From NCBI RefSeq assembly GCF_900187125.1, contig NZ_LT906468.1:2418001-2482000 (forward strand): a stretch of DNA of 64,000 nucleotides, in the 5' to 3' direction. The notes below the pieces were generated by a model. The model did not search any database. It was not told the origin of the DNA and worked only from the letters and a program-made list of their open reading frames with translations. Made by a program: the position numbers and the translations under genes. Positions within the stretch are counted from its first letter, which is position 1, and each line of letters opens with the position of its first letter. Of this stretch, positions 44,143 through 52,840 are shown piece by piece. Source of the stretch: Sphingobacterium mizutaii. Lineage in GTDB: Bacteria > Bacteroidota > Bacteroidia > Sphingobacteriales > Sphingobacteriaceae.

Positions 44143-45202
44143 TATACGGCAAAAAAAATACAGATTTATTATAAATAGTAAGATTTTGACAAGAGAACAG
44201 AGAATAAACGCCTTCGTAAAACTAGGACAATTCCTTCAAGCTGATGAGCTGAAGAACTCCCCCATCTTGGATTCAGCAGTTCATAAAAATGTTTGGTATA
44301 CCAAACCAAATGTGTTACAACAGATCTATGCTATTGCGCATAACCTAACCCATGAAAAATTGGAAAAATGGTTAAAGGATATTCCTAATCACAATATTGA
44401 TAAATCTGTCGGTTTAGTATTAGCGGGAAACCTTCCATTAGTGGGATTCCACGATATTATGTGTGTACTTCTGGCGGGATTCACTGCCAAAATCAAAGTG
44501 TCTTCGGACGATGCCGGATTAACTAAATTTATTTTGGATCAGTTAATTGAAATCGAGCCTCAATTCGCAGAAAAGATTCAATTAGTAGAAAAACTAGAGA
44601 ATTTTGACCTGGTCATTGCAACAGGTAGCAATAATTCAGCGCGTTATTTCGAATATTATTTCGGCAAAAAACCAAATATCATTCGTAAAAACAGAAACTC
44701 ACTTTCGGTCCTTTCTGGTGATGAAACTAAAGAAGAATTAGTGGCTCTTGGACATGATATCTTTGATTATTTTGGATTAGGTTGCCGTTCTGTTTCCAAA
44801 ATCTTTATTCCAGAAGGTTACGATATTGCAAAACTCTTGGACAACCTAGAATCATTTCATCTGATTAAGGATCACTCAAAATACAACAACAATTACGATT
44901 TCAATAAATCAATCTATTTGATCAACAAGAACAAACATTTTGACAATGGATTTCTATTGTTGAAAGAAGATGAAAGCCTAGCTTCTCCCCTTGCCGTTGT
45001 TCATTTCGAATATTACAAATCAATGGAGGAAGTTGAAAAGTACATTATCGCTCATAAAGATGAGATCCAATGTATTACCAGCGACATGGGTTTGAAGGTT
45101 GGAGATGTCCCTGTATTTCCATTTGGCGCGAGCCAATATCCTGCATTGGATGATTATGCCGACAATGTAAATACATTAGACTTTTTATTGGCGAACCAAT
45201 AA
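44135..45202 (+). CDS. Acyl-CoA reductase (LuxC-like)
   Basis: A 355-residue protein of the LuxC/acyl-CoA reductase family in the aldehyde dehydrogenase superfamily. VGLVLAGNLPLVGFHDIMCVLLAGF is the cofactor/Rossmann part, VIATGSNNSARYFEYYFGKKPNIIRKNRNSL the nucleotide loop, and LGCRSVSKIFIPEGYD holds the likely catalytic cysteine. It would reduce acyl-CoA to aldehyde with NAD(P)H; the physiological substrate in this phylum is not known. Located divergent from ferredoxin. Confidence 0.85.
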   Translation: MANIRQKKYRFIINSKILTREQRINAFVKLGQFLQADELKNSPILDSAVHKNVWYTKPNVLQQIYAIAHNLTHEKLEKWLKDIPNHNIDKSVGLVLAGNLPLVGFHDIMCVLLAGFTAKIKVSSDDAGLTKFILDQLIEIEPQFAEKIQLVEKLENFDLVIATGSNNSARYFEYYFGKKPNIIRKNRNSLSVLSGDETKEELVALGHDIFDYFGLGCRSVSKIFIPEGYDIAKLLDNLESFHLIKDHSKYNNNYDFNKSIYLINKNKHFDNGFLLLKEDESLASPLAVVHFEYYKSMEEVEKYIIAHKDEIQCITSDMGLKVGDVPVFPFGASQYPALDDYADNVNTLDFLLANQ

Positions 45203-45262
45203 TTAGCTTTTATTGTCGTTATATGAGTGTGAATTCGTAAAAAATTATAATTTTGTTTGACT

Positions 45263-45466
45263 ATGTATGTTATTAAGGTTAAAGGTGTAGCAAAAATTCC
45301 AGATTATGTTCAATTAAGGGACGATGCATTTACGCTTTTGGCTTATTTCCGCGTGGATAGACCCGACAAATCATTGGAAAAAATCGGTCTTGGCGACAAA
45401 TCTGAATACATTATGGATGTTGTTCGTGAGTTGCCATTTGGCCAAATAAAGAAAATCGACTTATAA
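45263..45466 (+). CDS. Small conserved-looking hypothetical protein upstream of the FtsE-like gene
   Basis: 67 residues from ATG 45263 (MYVIKVKGVAKIPDYVQLRDD). Soluble, mixed charge, with RVDRPDKSLEKIGLGDKSEYIMDVVRELPFG. I do not recognise a domain. It ends 6 bases before the FtsE-like start, so the two are probably translated from one message. Confidence 0.6.
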   Translation: MYVIKVKGVAKIPDYVQLRDDAFTLLAYFRVDRPDKSLEKIGLGDKSEYIMDVVRELPFGQIKKIDL

Positions 45467-45472
45467 ATTACT

Positions 45473-46156
45473 ATGAGAGAGACAAATACGGTTATCAAGC
45501 TTAAACATGTAGATATCTATCAACAAAAACACCTTGTACTTTCAGATGTTAACTTAGACATTGCCCAAGGAGAATTTTTATACCTTATTGGACAATCTGG
45601 TTCAGGTAAAAGTAGTTTATTGAAAATAATCTACGGTGACCTATATATCGCGAATGGCGAGGGAATGATTGCTGGATTTGACCTGAAAAAACTTCATGAA
45701 AATGATGTTCCTTATTTACGCCGTAAATTGGGGATCGTTTTTCAGGACTTCCATTTATTGAACGACCGTACCGTTGAGAAAAACCTTGAATTTGCCCTTA
45801 AGGCAACGGGCTGGAAAGAAAAAGCTCAAATCGAGAATAGAATCGTTGATGTATTGGAAAAAGTAGGACTTCGATCTAAACTTAAAAAAATGCCTCATGA
45901 ACTTTCCGGTGGTGAGCAACAACGTGTCGTTATTGCTAGAGCACTATTGAACAACCCTGAAATCATCCTTGCCGATGAGCCTACAGGAAACTTAGACCCT
46001 GCTACATCCGAAGAAATCGTCTTGTTATTAAGAGACATCGCTTCCTCAGGAACAGCTGTCTTAATGGCTACACACGATTACCAAATTATTAGAAATATGC
46101 CTGCACGTATCCTGAAAACAGCAGATGGTGCGTTGCATGACAATGTCAGCATCTAA
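45473..46156 (+). CDS. ftsE: FtsE-like ABC transporter ATPase
   Basis: A 227-residue ABC ATPase. Walker A is LIGQSGSGKSSLLK, Q-loop VFQDFHLLNDRTVEKN, signature ELSGGEQQRVVIARALL, Walker B EIILADEPTGNLDP, H-loop ATHDYQII. The length and RKLGIVFQDFHLL match FtsE, which with FtsX regulates cell-wall hydrolases at the division site. No ftsX is next to it, so a LolD/MacB-type ATPase is the alternative. A terminator follows. Confidence 0.8.
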   Translation: MRETNTVIKLKHVDIYQQKHLVLSDVNLDIAQGEFLYLIGQSGSGKSSLLKIIYGDLYIANGEGMIAGFDLKKLHENDVPYLRRKLGIVFQDFHLLNDRTVEKNLEFALKATGWKEKAQIENRIVDVLEKVGLRSKLKKMPHELSGGEQQRVVIARALLNNPEIILADEPTGNLDPATSEEIVLLLRDIASSGTAVLMATHDYQIIRNMPARILKTADGALHDNVSI

Positions 46157-46175
46157 TAGCTGACAATACCATTTT

Positions 46176-46233
46176 AATCCGACATTATTGCTAGTGGATC
46201 CAGTAAACACTGACAGCATGTCGGATTTTTTTT
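46176..46233 (+). terminator. Intrinsic terminator after the FtsE-like gene
   Basis: AATCCGACAT (46176-46185) pairs with ATGTCGGATT (46218-46227), followed by eight T (46226-46233); the loop contains a second small hairpin. Confidence 0.8.
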
Positions 46234-46290
46234 GTTGGCAAAAAAATTGATGGATGCCATGTTAAGGTTACTTAAACTAGATATTAGGAG

Positions 46291-46812
46291 ATGATAAACG
46301 AGAACGAGAATATTCAAGACCCAGAAATGAACAATTCGGAGGAGAATGTAGAGCAAGGTTCTGCAGCAACCGAAGAACTTACCAATAAGTTAAACGAATC
46401 CAACGATAAATATGCCCGCTTGGTTGCAGAGTTTGACAATTACAAAAAGAGAACTGCAAAAGAAAAGATCGATTTAATGCAATCTGCTGGTAAAGATGTA
46501 ATCTTAAAATTATTACCCGTAGTTGATGATTTCGACAGATCCTTAAGCTTTATGAAAGATGTTCCTGCTGATGACCCCATGAAACAAGGCATCGATTTGG
46601 TTTACCATAAATTGAAGAAAACCATGGAACAACTTGGCGTAAAGGAAATCGAAGTTATTGGTCAACCTTTTGACCCTGAATTCCAAGAAGCCATTACCCT
46701 CATTCCTGCTCCTACCCCAGATTTAAAAGATAAGGTTATCGATGTTATTGAAAAAGGTTATACTTTGAATGACAACGTAATCAGATTTGCGAAAGTAGTA
46801 GTAGGCCAATAA
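46291..46812 (+). CDS. grpE: Nucleotide exchange factor GrpE
   Basis: A 173-residue DnaK co-chaperone. An acidic N-terminal region of about 45 residues leads into a coiled coil (ELTNKLNESNDKYARLVAEFDNYKKRTAKEK). The conserved KLLPVVDDFDRSL and C-terminal beta part GQPFDPEFQEAI ... EKGYTLNDNVIRFAKVVVG follow. It exchanges ADP on DnaK. dnaJ begins 9 bases later; dnaK is not in the window. Confidence 0.96.
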   Translation: MINENENIQDPEMNNSEENVEQGSAATEELTNKLNESNDKYARLVAEFDNYKKRTAKEKIDLMQSAGKDVILKLLPVVDDFDRSLSFMKDVPADDPMKQGIDLVYHKLKKTMEQLGVKEIEVIGQPFDPEFQEAITLIPAPTPDLKDKVIDVIEKGYTLNDNVIRFAKVVVGQ

Positions 46813-46821
46813 ATATAAAAG

Positions 46822-47973
46822 ATGTCAAAAAGAGATTATTACGATGTCCTTGGTGTAACCAGAACGGCAGAAGTAACAGAAATAAAAACATCATATCGTA
46901 AGCTAGCCATCAAATACCATCCAGACAAAAACCCTGGAGACAAAGAGGCTGAAGACAAGTTTAAAGAGGCTGCTGAGGCTTATGAAGTCCTGAGCAACCC
47001 TGAAAAAAGAAGACGCTATGACCAATTCGGACATGCAGGCAATTCTGCGTCTGGATATGGAGGTGGCGGCATGAATATGGACGACATCTTCAGTCAATTT
47101 GGAGATATCTTTGGCGGCGGCAACCCGTTTGAAAGCTTCTTCGGAGGTGGCGGCGGTGGTACTCGAGGCGGACGTCGTGTCCAACGCGGAACCAACCTGA
47201 GAATCAAAGTAAAACTTACCCTAGAAGAAATTGCTAAAGGAGTTGAGAAAAAGGTAAAAGTCAACAAACAGGTAAAATGTAATACCTGTGATGGTACTGG
47301 TGCCAAAGACAAAAACTCATACCATACCTGTAATACCTGTGGTGGTTCGGGTTCTGTAAGACGTGTGACCAACACTATCCTTGGTCAGATGCAAACCACT
47401 AGCACCTGCCCTACCTGTAATGGTGAAGGCGTTGAAATCACTGCAAAATGTACTTCATGTAAAGGTGAAGGCCTAGTTCGTGGCGAAGAAACCATTTCAA
47501 TCAATATTCCAGCAGGTGTGAGCGAAGGAATGCAATTGTCTATGAGTGGAAAAGGTAATGCTGCCCCTCGAGGAGGAATCCCTGGAGATTTGATCATCTT
47601 GGTTGAAGAAGTTCCTCACGAAACACTGAAACGTGATGGCATCAATGTGATCTATGATCTATATATTAATTTTGCGGATGCTGCACTAGGTACTAGCGTA
47701 GAAATACCAACCATAGATGGCAAAGCAAAGATCAAGATCGAACCTGGAACCCAAGGCGGCAAGATACTTCGTTTAAAAGGAAAAGGCCTTCCAGAAGTAA
47801 ATTCATACCACAAAGGTGATCAGTTGGTTTATGTGAATGTATGGACTCCAAAAACAGTTTCCAAAGAAGAAAAAGAACTTTTAGAGAAACTTAAGAACTC
47901 CGCTAACTTCAAACCACAACCTGGTAAAAGCGAAAAATCATTCTTTGAGAGAATTAAAGAGTATTTTGAATAA
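46822..47973 (+). CDS. dnaJ: Chaperone DnaJ
   Basis: A 383-residue type I J-protein. The J domain (1-70) has the HPD motif in [11 protein letters not shown] Gly-rich linker runs to about 115. The zinc domain has four CxxCxGxG repeats ([32 protein letters not shown]). C-terminal peptide-binding domains follow. It stimulates DnaK ATPase. Operon grpE-dnaJ. It ends before a repeat-rich spacer and a strong terminator. Confidence 0.98.
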   Translation: MSKRDYYDVLGVTRTAEVTEIKTSYRKLAIKYHPDKNPGDKEAEDKFKEAAEAYEVLSNPEKRRRYDQFGHAGNSASGYGGGGMNMDDIFSQFGDIFGGGNPFESFFGGGGGGTRGGRRVQRGTNLRIKVKLTLEEIAKGVEKKVKVNKQVKCNTCDGTGAKDKNSYHTCNTCGGSGSVRRVTNTILGQMQTTSTCPTCNGEGVEITAKCTSCKGEGLVRGEETISINIPAGVSEGMQLSMSGKGNAAPRGGIPGDLIILVEEVPHETLKRDGINVIYDLYINFADAALGTSVEIPTIDGKAKIKIEPGTQGGKILRLKGKGLPEVNSYHKGDQLVYVNVWTPKTVSKEEKELLEKLKNSANFKPQPGKSEKSFFERIKEYFE

Positions 47974-47975
47974 TG

Positions 47976-48066
47976 GATGTGAGATGTGAGATGTTAGACA
48001 TGAGATATTAAGTCGAATAGACTTTCTTTCTACTATCTCAATACTCAAATCTAAAATCTCATATCT
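47976..48066. repeat. Imperfect inverted repeat of GAGATGT / ATCTCA-type units
   Basis: Left side GATGTGAGATGTGAGATGTTAG, right side CTAAAATCTCATATCTAAAATC; the units TGAGAT and ATCTCA are complementary, so the stretch can fold into a long, irregular stem. Similar low-complexity units are common between genes in Bacteroidota. Confidence 0.6.
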
Positions 48067-48074
48067 AAAATCTA

Positions 48075-48120
48075 AGACATAAAAAAAGCTGGTTTGAATA
48101 AACCAGCTTTTTTTATGTCT
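48075..48120. terminator. Strong bidirectional terminator, dnaJ / kdsA
   Basis: Perfect 21-base arms: AGACATAAAAAAAGCTGGTTT (48075-48095, shown in two parts: AGACATAAAAAAAG then CTGGTTT) and its complement at 48100-48120, loop GAAT. The A/T parts give a T-run on either strand. Confidence 0.92.
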
Positions 48121-48935
48121 TAAAGAATCGCTTCCCTAATTCTTTGCAATTTCACCAACAGATCTTCTAACAGATCTAGGTGGAGCATATTTGCGCCATC
48201 AGATTTGGCATTTGCAGGGTCAGGATGGGTTTCAATAAACAGACCATCAGCACCAACAGCTATGGCAGCCTTGGCGATGGTCTCAATTAACTCCGGTTTA
48301 CCGCCAGTCACTCCTGAACTCTGGTTTGGCTGTTGCAAGGAATGTGTACAGTCCATTACCGTAGGAACATTAAAGGATTTCATGACTGGCAATCCCCTAT
48401 AATCTACGATCAAGTCCTGATATCCGAAAGTATTACCACGATCAGTTAGAATGACCTTCGGGTTTCCAGCATCTTGGACCTTCTCAACAGCAAATTTCAT
48501 CGACTCCGCAGAAAGGAACTGTCCTTTCTTGATGTTTACCACTTTTCCAGTCTCGGCAGCTGCGATCAAAAGATCCGTCTGTCTACATAGGAATGCTGGA
48601 ATCTGCAGCACATCCACATAAGCAGCAGCCATTGCAGCTTCATGGCTTTCGTGGATATCAGTCACTGTAGGTATACCAAAAGTCTTCCCTACTTTTTCCA
48701 ACACTTTCAATGCTTTTTCATCCCCAATCCCAGTAAAAGAATTTCCTTTAGAACGATTTGCTTTACGGTAAGATCCCTTGAAAATATATGGGATGTTTAG
48801 TTTATCAGTGATATTAACGATTTTATCCGCAATACGTAAAGCGATTTCTTCACCTTCGATGGCACATGGTCCTGCCATCAAGAAGAAAGAAGAAGAGTTG
48901 CCATTTTTGATTTCTGGCAAATATGTATTAATCAT
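48120..48935 (-). CDS. kdsA: 3-deoxy-8-phosphooctulonate synthase
   Basis: A 271-residue TIM-barrel enzyme condensing arabinose-5-phosphate and PEP to KDO-8-phosphate for lipopolysaccharide inner core. LMAGPCAIEGEE, FKGSYRKANRSKGNSFTG, VTDIHESHEAA, CRQTDLLIAAAETG, DRGNTFGYQDLIVDYRGLP, DCTHSLQQPNQSSG and LFIETHPDPANAKSDGANML contain the PEP, A5P and active-site residues. The His/Asp residues and conserved Cys equivalents look typical. RecQ lies 7 bases upstream in the same direction. Confidence 0.98.
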   Translation of the reverse strand: MINTYLPEIKNGNSSSFFLMAGPCAIEGEEIALRIADKIVNITDKLNIPYIFKGSYRKANRSKGNSFTGIGDEKALKVLEKVGKTFGIPTVTDIHESHEAAMAAAYVDVLQIPAFLCRQTDLLIAAAETGKVVNIKKGQFLSAESMKFAVEKVQDAGNPKVILTDRGNTFGYQDLIVDYRGLPVMKSFNVPTVMDCTHSLQQPNQSSGVTGGKPELIETIAKAAIAVGADGLFIETHPDPANAKSDGANMLHLDLLEDLLVKLQRIREAIL

Positions 48936-48942
48936 ATAATTT

Positions 48943-51132
48943 TTAATTACCTAGTTCCGACATAAATTTGATGCGCATCAACTGGATGTCCTCAAAGGAA
49001 TAATCCTCCTCGCCCAATTCATCCAATGCAGTTTCAATGGCATCATTTTCAGCTGTTTTAAAATAATCGTAGACCTCATCTTGTCGATCCTGATCAATCA
49101 TTTCATCCACAAAATAACCAATATTTAATTTGGTGCCTGAATTTACGATAGACTCCACCTCACGCAAAAGATCCTCATAACTGATACCTTTTGATGATGC
49201 TATATCCTCCAAGGAAATCTTTCTATCGATATTCTGGATAATGGAAACCTTCAAAGCTGATTTATTGGCCGTGCTCTTGATCACCAGATCCTGAGGCCTA
49301 TCAATATCGTTATCTTCCACATACTTCTTGATCAGTTCTACGAATGGAGCGCCAAACTTGATGGCTTTCCCTGAACCGACCCCTTGGATTTGCTTTAATT
49401 CATCAATGCTAACCGGATAATGGGTGCACATTTCATCCAACGAAGGATCCTGGAAAATAACAAATGGAGGCAGTGATTTCTGTTTAGCGATCTTCTTCCT
49501 AAGATCTTTTAACATTTTAAGAAGCTCTGCATCCAATGCCCCAGTCTGTCCAGAACCTTCCTCAGAAGAATCTGATTTAGACATTTCCATCGGTTTATTT
49601 AAGATAAACTTCAATGGATACGGATTATTGATGTATTTGTTTCCTGCTGGAGTCAACTGCAGCAGACCATAATGGTCGATATCCTTCTTGATAAAATCTG
49701 CCAATTCAGCCTGACGGATCAATGAGTTCCAGAAATTAACCCCTTGCTCCTTCCCTGAACCAAACAAGGCATGGGTATCATGTTTATATTTTGAGATAGG
49801 CTGATTGTTTTGACCAATCAAGACATTGATAATATGCTGATCATCAAACTTATCCCCCTCCTCTTTGATAAAATTCAACACGGTCAATAAAGGTTCCTCC
49901 GCATCAAAATAAGTCTTTGCTGAGCGACAATTATCACACATGGAATTACATCCAGTATCATCAAACTTCTCACCGAAATAATGAAGGATCTGTTTTCTGC
50001 GACAAACTGCCGATTCAGAATAATCAATCACTTCCTTCAATATTTGGGTACCAATTTCCTTTTCAGAAACCGGCTTATCTTTCATAAACTTAGTCAGCTT
50101 TTCAACATCTTTCTCTGAGTAAAAAGCCAAACAATAGCCTTCCCCGCCATCACGTCCAGCGCGACCAGTTTCCTGGTAATAACCTTCCATCGATTTAGGG
50201 ATATCATGGTGGATGACATAACGGACATCAGGTTTATCGATGCCCATTCCAAAAGCAATCGTTGCAACGATTACTTCGATATCTTCCATCAAAAACTTAT
50301 CCTGAGTATCAGCACGGGTCTTGGCATCCAATCCAGCATGATAAGGAAGCGCTTTAATGCCGTTGATATTTAATACCTCAGCAATCTCTTCTACCTTCTT
50401 GCGGCTCAGACAGTACACAATACCGGCTTTTCCGGCATTACTTTTAATAAAACGGACAATCTGCTTGATTACATCTTCCTTAGGCCTCACCTCATAGTAC
50501 AGGTTTGTACGGTTGAACGAAGACTTAAATAAAGTCGCATCATTCATTTGAAGGTTCTTCCGGATATCAGACTGTACCTTTGGGGTAGCGGTGGCAGTCA
50601 ATGCAATAATTGGGATATCCTCCCCAATTTCATTGATTACCTGACGGATCTTGCGATATTCCGGCCTAAAATCGTGCCCCCATTCTGAAATACAGTGTGC
50701 CTCATCAACAGCTACAAATGAAACTGTTATACTTCTTAAAAAGTTAACATTTTCCTCTTTGGCTAAAGATTCAGGAGCGACATACAAAAGCTTGGTTTTA
50801 CCATCTTGTACATCCTGCTTGACACGTTGAATTTCGTTCTTGGTAAGGGAGGAGTTCAAAAAGTGAGCAATGCTGTCTCTGCCTCCAAAAGCGCGAACTT
50901 GGTCGACCTGATTCTTCATCAAAGCAATAAGCGGAGAAATAACAATTGCTGTCCCCTCGCTCATCAAAGCAGGCAACTGATAACAGATTGATTTTCCGCC
51001 ACCTGTAGGCATTATCACAAATGTATCCTTCCTATTCAGAACATTGGTAATAATTGCTTCTTGATCGCCTTTAAAAGTGTCGAACCCAAAAAAATCTTGA
51101 AGATTGTCGAAAAGTGATTTTTCTATTTCCAT
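48943..51132 (-). CDS. recQ: ATP-dependent DNA helicase RecQ
   Basis: A 729-residue 3'-5' helicase. Walker A is MPTGGGKSICYQLP, DEAH motif VDEAHCISEWGHDFRPEY, motif VI ETGRAGRDG. The zinc-binding RQC region has CRRKQILHYFGE ... CNSMCDNC. An HRDC domain follows at about 530-610 (LRKKIAKQKSLPPFVIFQDPSLDEM). About 120 further C-terminal residues (ISLEDIASSKGISYEDLLREVESIV) form a helix-turn-helix-like tail, explaining why it exceeds E. coli RecQ (609). It works in recombination and fork repair. Confidence 0.97.
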   Translation of the reverse strand: MEIEKSLFDNLQDFFGFDTFKGDQEAIITNVLNRKDTFVIMPTGGGKSICYQLPALMSEGTAIVISPLIALMKNQVDQVRAFGGRDSIAHFLNSSLTKNEIQRVKQDVQDGKTKLLYVAPESLAKEENVNFLRSITVSFVAVDEAHCISEWGHDFRPEYRKIRQVINEIGEDIPIIALTATATPKVQSDIRKNLQMNDATLFKSSFNRTNLYYEVRPKEDVIKQIVRFIKSNAGKAGIVYCLSRKKVEEIAEVLNINGIKALPYHAGLDAKTRADTQDKFLMEDIEVIVATIAFGMGIDKPDVRYVIHHDIPKSMEGYYQETGRAGRDGGEGYCLAFYSEKDVEKLTKFMKDKPVSEKEIGTQILKEVIDYSESAVCRRKQILHYFGEKFDDTGCNSMCDNCRSAKTYFDAEEPLLTVLNFIKEEGDKFDDQHIINVLIGQNNQPISKYKHDTHALFGSGKEQGVNFWNSLIRQAELADFIKKDIDHYGLLQLTPAGNKYINNPYPLKFILNKPMEMSKSDSSEEGSGQTGALDAELLKMLKDLRKKIAKQKSLPPFVIFQDPSLDEMCTHYPVSIDELKQIQGVGSGKAIKFGAPFVELIKKYVEDNDIDRPQDLVIKSTANKSALKVSIIQNIDRKISLEDIASSKGISYEDLLREVESIVNSGTKLNIGYFVDEMIDQDRQDEVYDYFKTAENDAIETALDELGEEDYSFEDIQLMRIKFMSELGN

Positions 51133-51189
51133 TGACTATGCAAAATAAATAGATGTAATAACGGTATGAATAATACGTGCTAAATAATG

Positions 51190-51197
51190 TATTTTTG
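51190..51197 (+). promoter_or_regulatory. -7 element of the KdsD-like gene
   Basis: TATTTTTG (TAnnTTTG), 44 bases before the start; -33 box not clear. Confidence 0.4.
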
Positions 51198-51241
51198 TAG
51201 CGAACACATCATATTTATATATAAAATTAAGGAAATATTAC

Positions 51242-52207
51242 GTGAAAAACAATATAGATATCAAATCGTTGGCACAGAGCACATTTGAACTTGAAGCCGC
51301 TAACGTATTGGCTCTATCCGAAAAAATCGACAACGATTTTGTAGAGGTTATTGAGAAGATTTTGACACTTAAAGGAAGGGTAATATTGACCGGAATCGGA
51401 AAAAGTGCAATCATCGCTCAAAAAATTGTCGCTACCCTAAATTCCACCGGAACGCCTGCAATATTTATGCATGCCGCAGACGCCATCCATGGTGACCTCG
51501 GAATTATTCAGAAGGATGACCTGATCATCGCGATTTCCAAAAGTGGGAATACACCAGAAATCAAAGTTTTAGTTCCATACTTAAAGCAAACTGGGAATAT
51601 TCTGGTAGCCATGGTTGGAAATCATGAATCTTTCTTAGCTGAGCAAGCGGATTATATTCTTGATACCAGTATTACTCGAGAGGCTTGTCCGAATAATCTT
51701 GCTCCGACAACTAGTACCACGGTACAGCTAGCGATGGGCGATGCCATTGCTGTCTGCCTTCAAACGAAAAGACAATTCACCGATCAGGACTTTGCTAAAT
51801 ATCATCCAGGAGGAGCTTTAGGAAAACAGCTTTATTTAAAAGTAAGCGATCTTTCCGATCATAACGGCATCCCAATGGTTACCGCAGATGCGAGCATCCG
51901 CTCCGTATTGATCAGTATTACTGAATATAGACTTGGCGCTACGGTAGTCATCGAAGATGAAAAGATTTTGGGAATCATAACCGATGGTGATATCCGCAGG
52001 ATGCTGGGCATATACGAGGATGTATCCGGTTTGCAGGCGAAAGATATCATGTCTTTAAACCCGAAGACAATCGACAAAACAGAATTGGCTGCAAATGCAC
52101 TCCACCTCATGCGACAGAACAGTATCTCACAATTAGTAGTTACAGCTGAAGGAAAATATGCGGGCATTATCCATCTGCAAGACATTTTAAAAGAAGGCAT
52201 TATCTAA
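51242..52207 (+). CDS. kdsD: Arabinose-5-phosphate isomerase (KpsF/GutQ/KdsD family)
   Basis: A 321-residue sugar-phosphate isomerase making arabinose-5-phosphate, the substrate of KdsA encoded just beyond recQ. The SIS domain covers about 35-170 (VILTGIGKSAIIAQKIVATLNSTGTPAIFMHAADAIHGDLG, ISKSGNTPEIKVLVP). Two CBS domains follow from about 205 (VSDLSDHNGIPMVTADASIRSVLISIT; DGDIRRML; KDIMSLNPKTIDKT). The start is GTG 51242. It reads divergently from recQ. Confidence 0.92.
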   Translation: MKNNIDIKSLAQSTFELEAANVLALSEKIDNDFVEVIEKILTLKGRVILTGIGKSAIIAQKIVATLNSTGTPAIFMHAADAIHGDLGIIQKDDLIIAISKSGNTPEIKVLVPYLKQTGNILVAMVGNHESFLAEQADYILDTSITREACPNNLAPTTSTTVQLAMGDAIAVCLQTKRQFTDQDFAKYHPGGALGKQLYLKVSDLSDHNGIPMVTADASIRSVLISITEYRLGATVVIEDEKILGIITDGDIRRMLGIYEDVSGLQAKDIMSLNPKTIDKTELAANALHLMRQNSISQLVVTAEGKYAGIIHLQDILKEGII

Positions 52208-52281
52208 TATCAAGATTGTAATATTCTTGTGGAATTATTTCAAATTTTCATTAAAGAATCGTATTCTTATAAAAATGGTCT

Positions 52282-52289
52282 TAGATTTG
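52282..52289 (+). promoter_or_regulatory. -7 element of the DUF1573 gene
   Basis: TAGATTTG (TAnnTTTG), 30 bases before ATG 52320. Confidence 0.4.
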
Positions 52290-52319
52290 ATTGATTAAAG
52301 CAACGAAAAAATTGAAACA

Positions 52320-52694
52320 ATGAAAAAGATTACAAGTATATGTGCAGTATTGATTGCATTTATTAGTTTGACTGCGATGGGAATGTTTGCTGCAGAATTT
52401 AAATTTGACAAAGAAACCCATGACTTCGGAAAGATTCCTTTGAATAAACCGGTTTCCCATGAATATAAATTCAGCAATTCGGGAGATGAACCAATCATTA
52501 TTTCAGATGTACAACCCACTTGCGGATGTTCAGTAGCGGAATTTACCAAAACTCCTGTTAAACCAGGTGAAGCAGGTACTATTAAAGTTACCTTCAATGC
52601 AGCTGCAAAAGGTCCTTTTACAAAGTCATTTATTGTAAAATCAAATACAAAAACCCCTGTTAAAACACTAACCATCAAAGGTATCGTGGAGTAA
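52320..52694 (+). CDS. DUF1573 exported protein
   Basis: A 124-residue protein, signal peptide about 1-24 (ends MGMFAAE), then one DUF1573 Ig-like domain: HDFGKIPLNKPVSHEYKFSNSGDEPIIISDVQPTCGCSVAEF with the conserved TCGC pair, and PVKPGEAGTIKVTFN. Periplasmic or surface-associated; the family is abundant in Bacteroidota and has no defined function. Monocistronic, followed by a terminator. Confidence 0.9.
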   Translation: MKKITSICAVLIAFISLTAMGMFAAEFKFDKETHDFGKIPLNKPVSHEYKFSNSGDEPIIISDVQPTCGCSVAEFTKTPVKPGEAGTIKVTFNAAAKGPFTKSFIVKSNTKTPVKTLTIKGIVE

Positions 52695-52747
52695 GGGAAA
52701 TATAATTTCAAAACGAAACATTTTTGGAATAGTATAGAGAATTTTTA

Positions 52748-52780
52748 AAAGCCGTCCTAAACAGGGCGGCTTTCTTTTTT
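52748..52780 (+). terminator. Intrinsic terminator after the DUF1573 gene
   Basis: AAAGCCGTCCT / AGGGCGGCTTT with a short loop (one G-T pair) followed by CTTTTTT. Confidence 0.85.
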
Positions 52781-52840
52781 TAAGGACAAGCTAAGTTTTA
52801 TTTGTATTTTTGTAAAGATTAAAAACATAATAGAATTATA

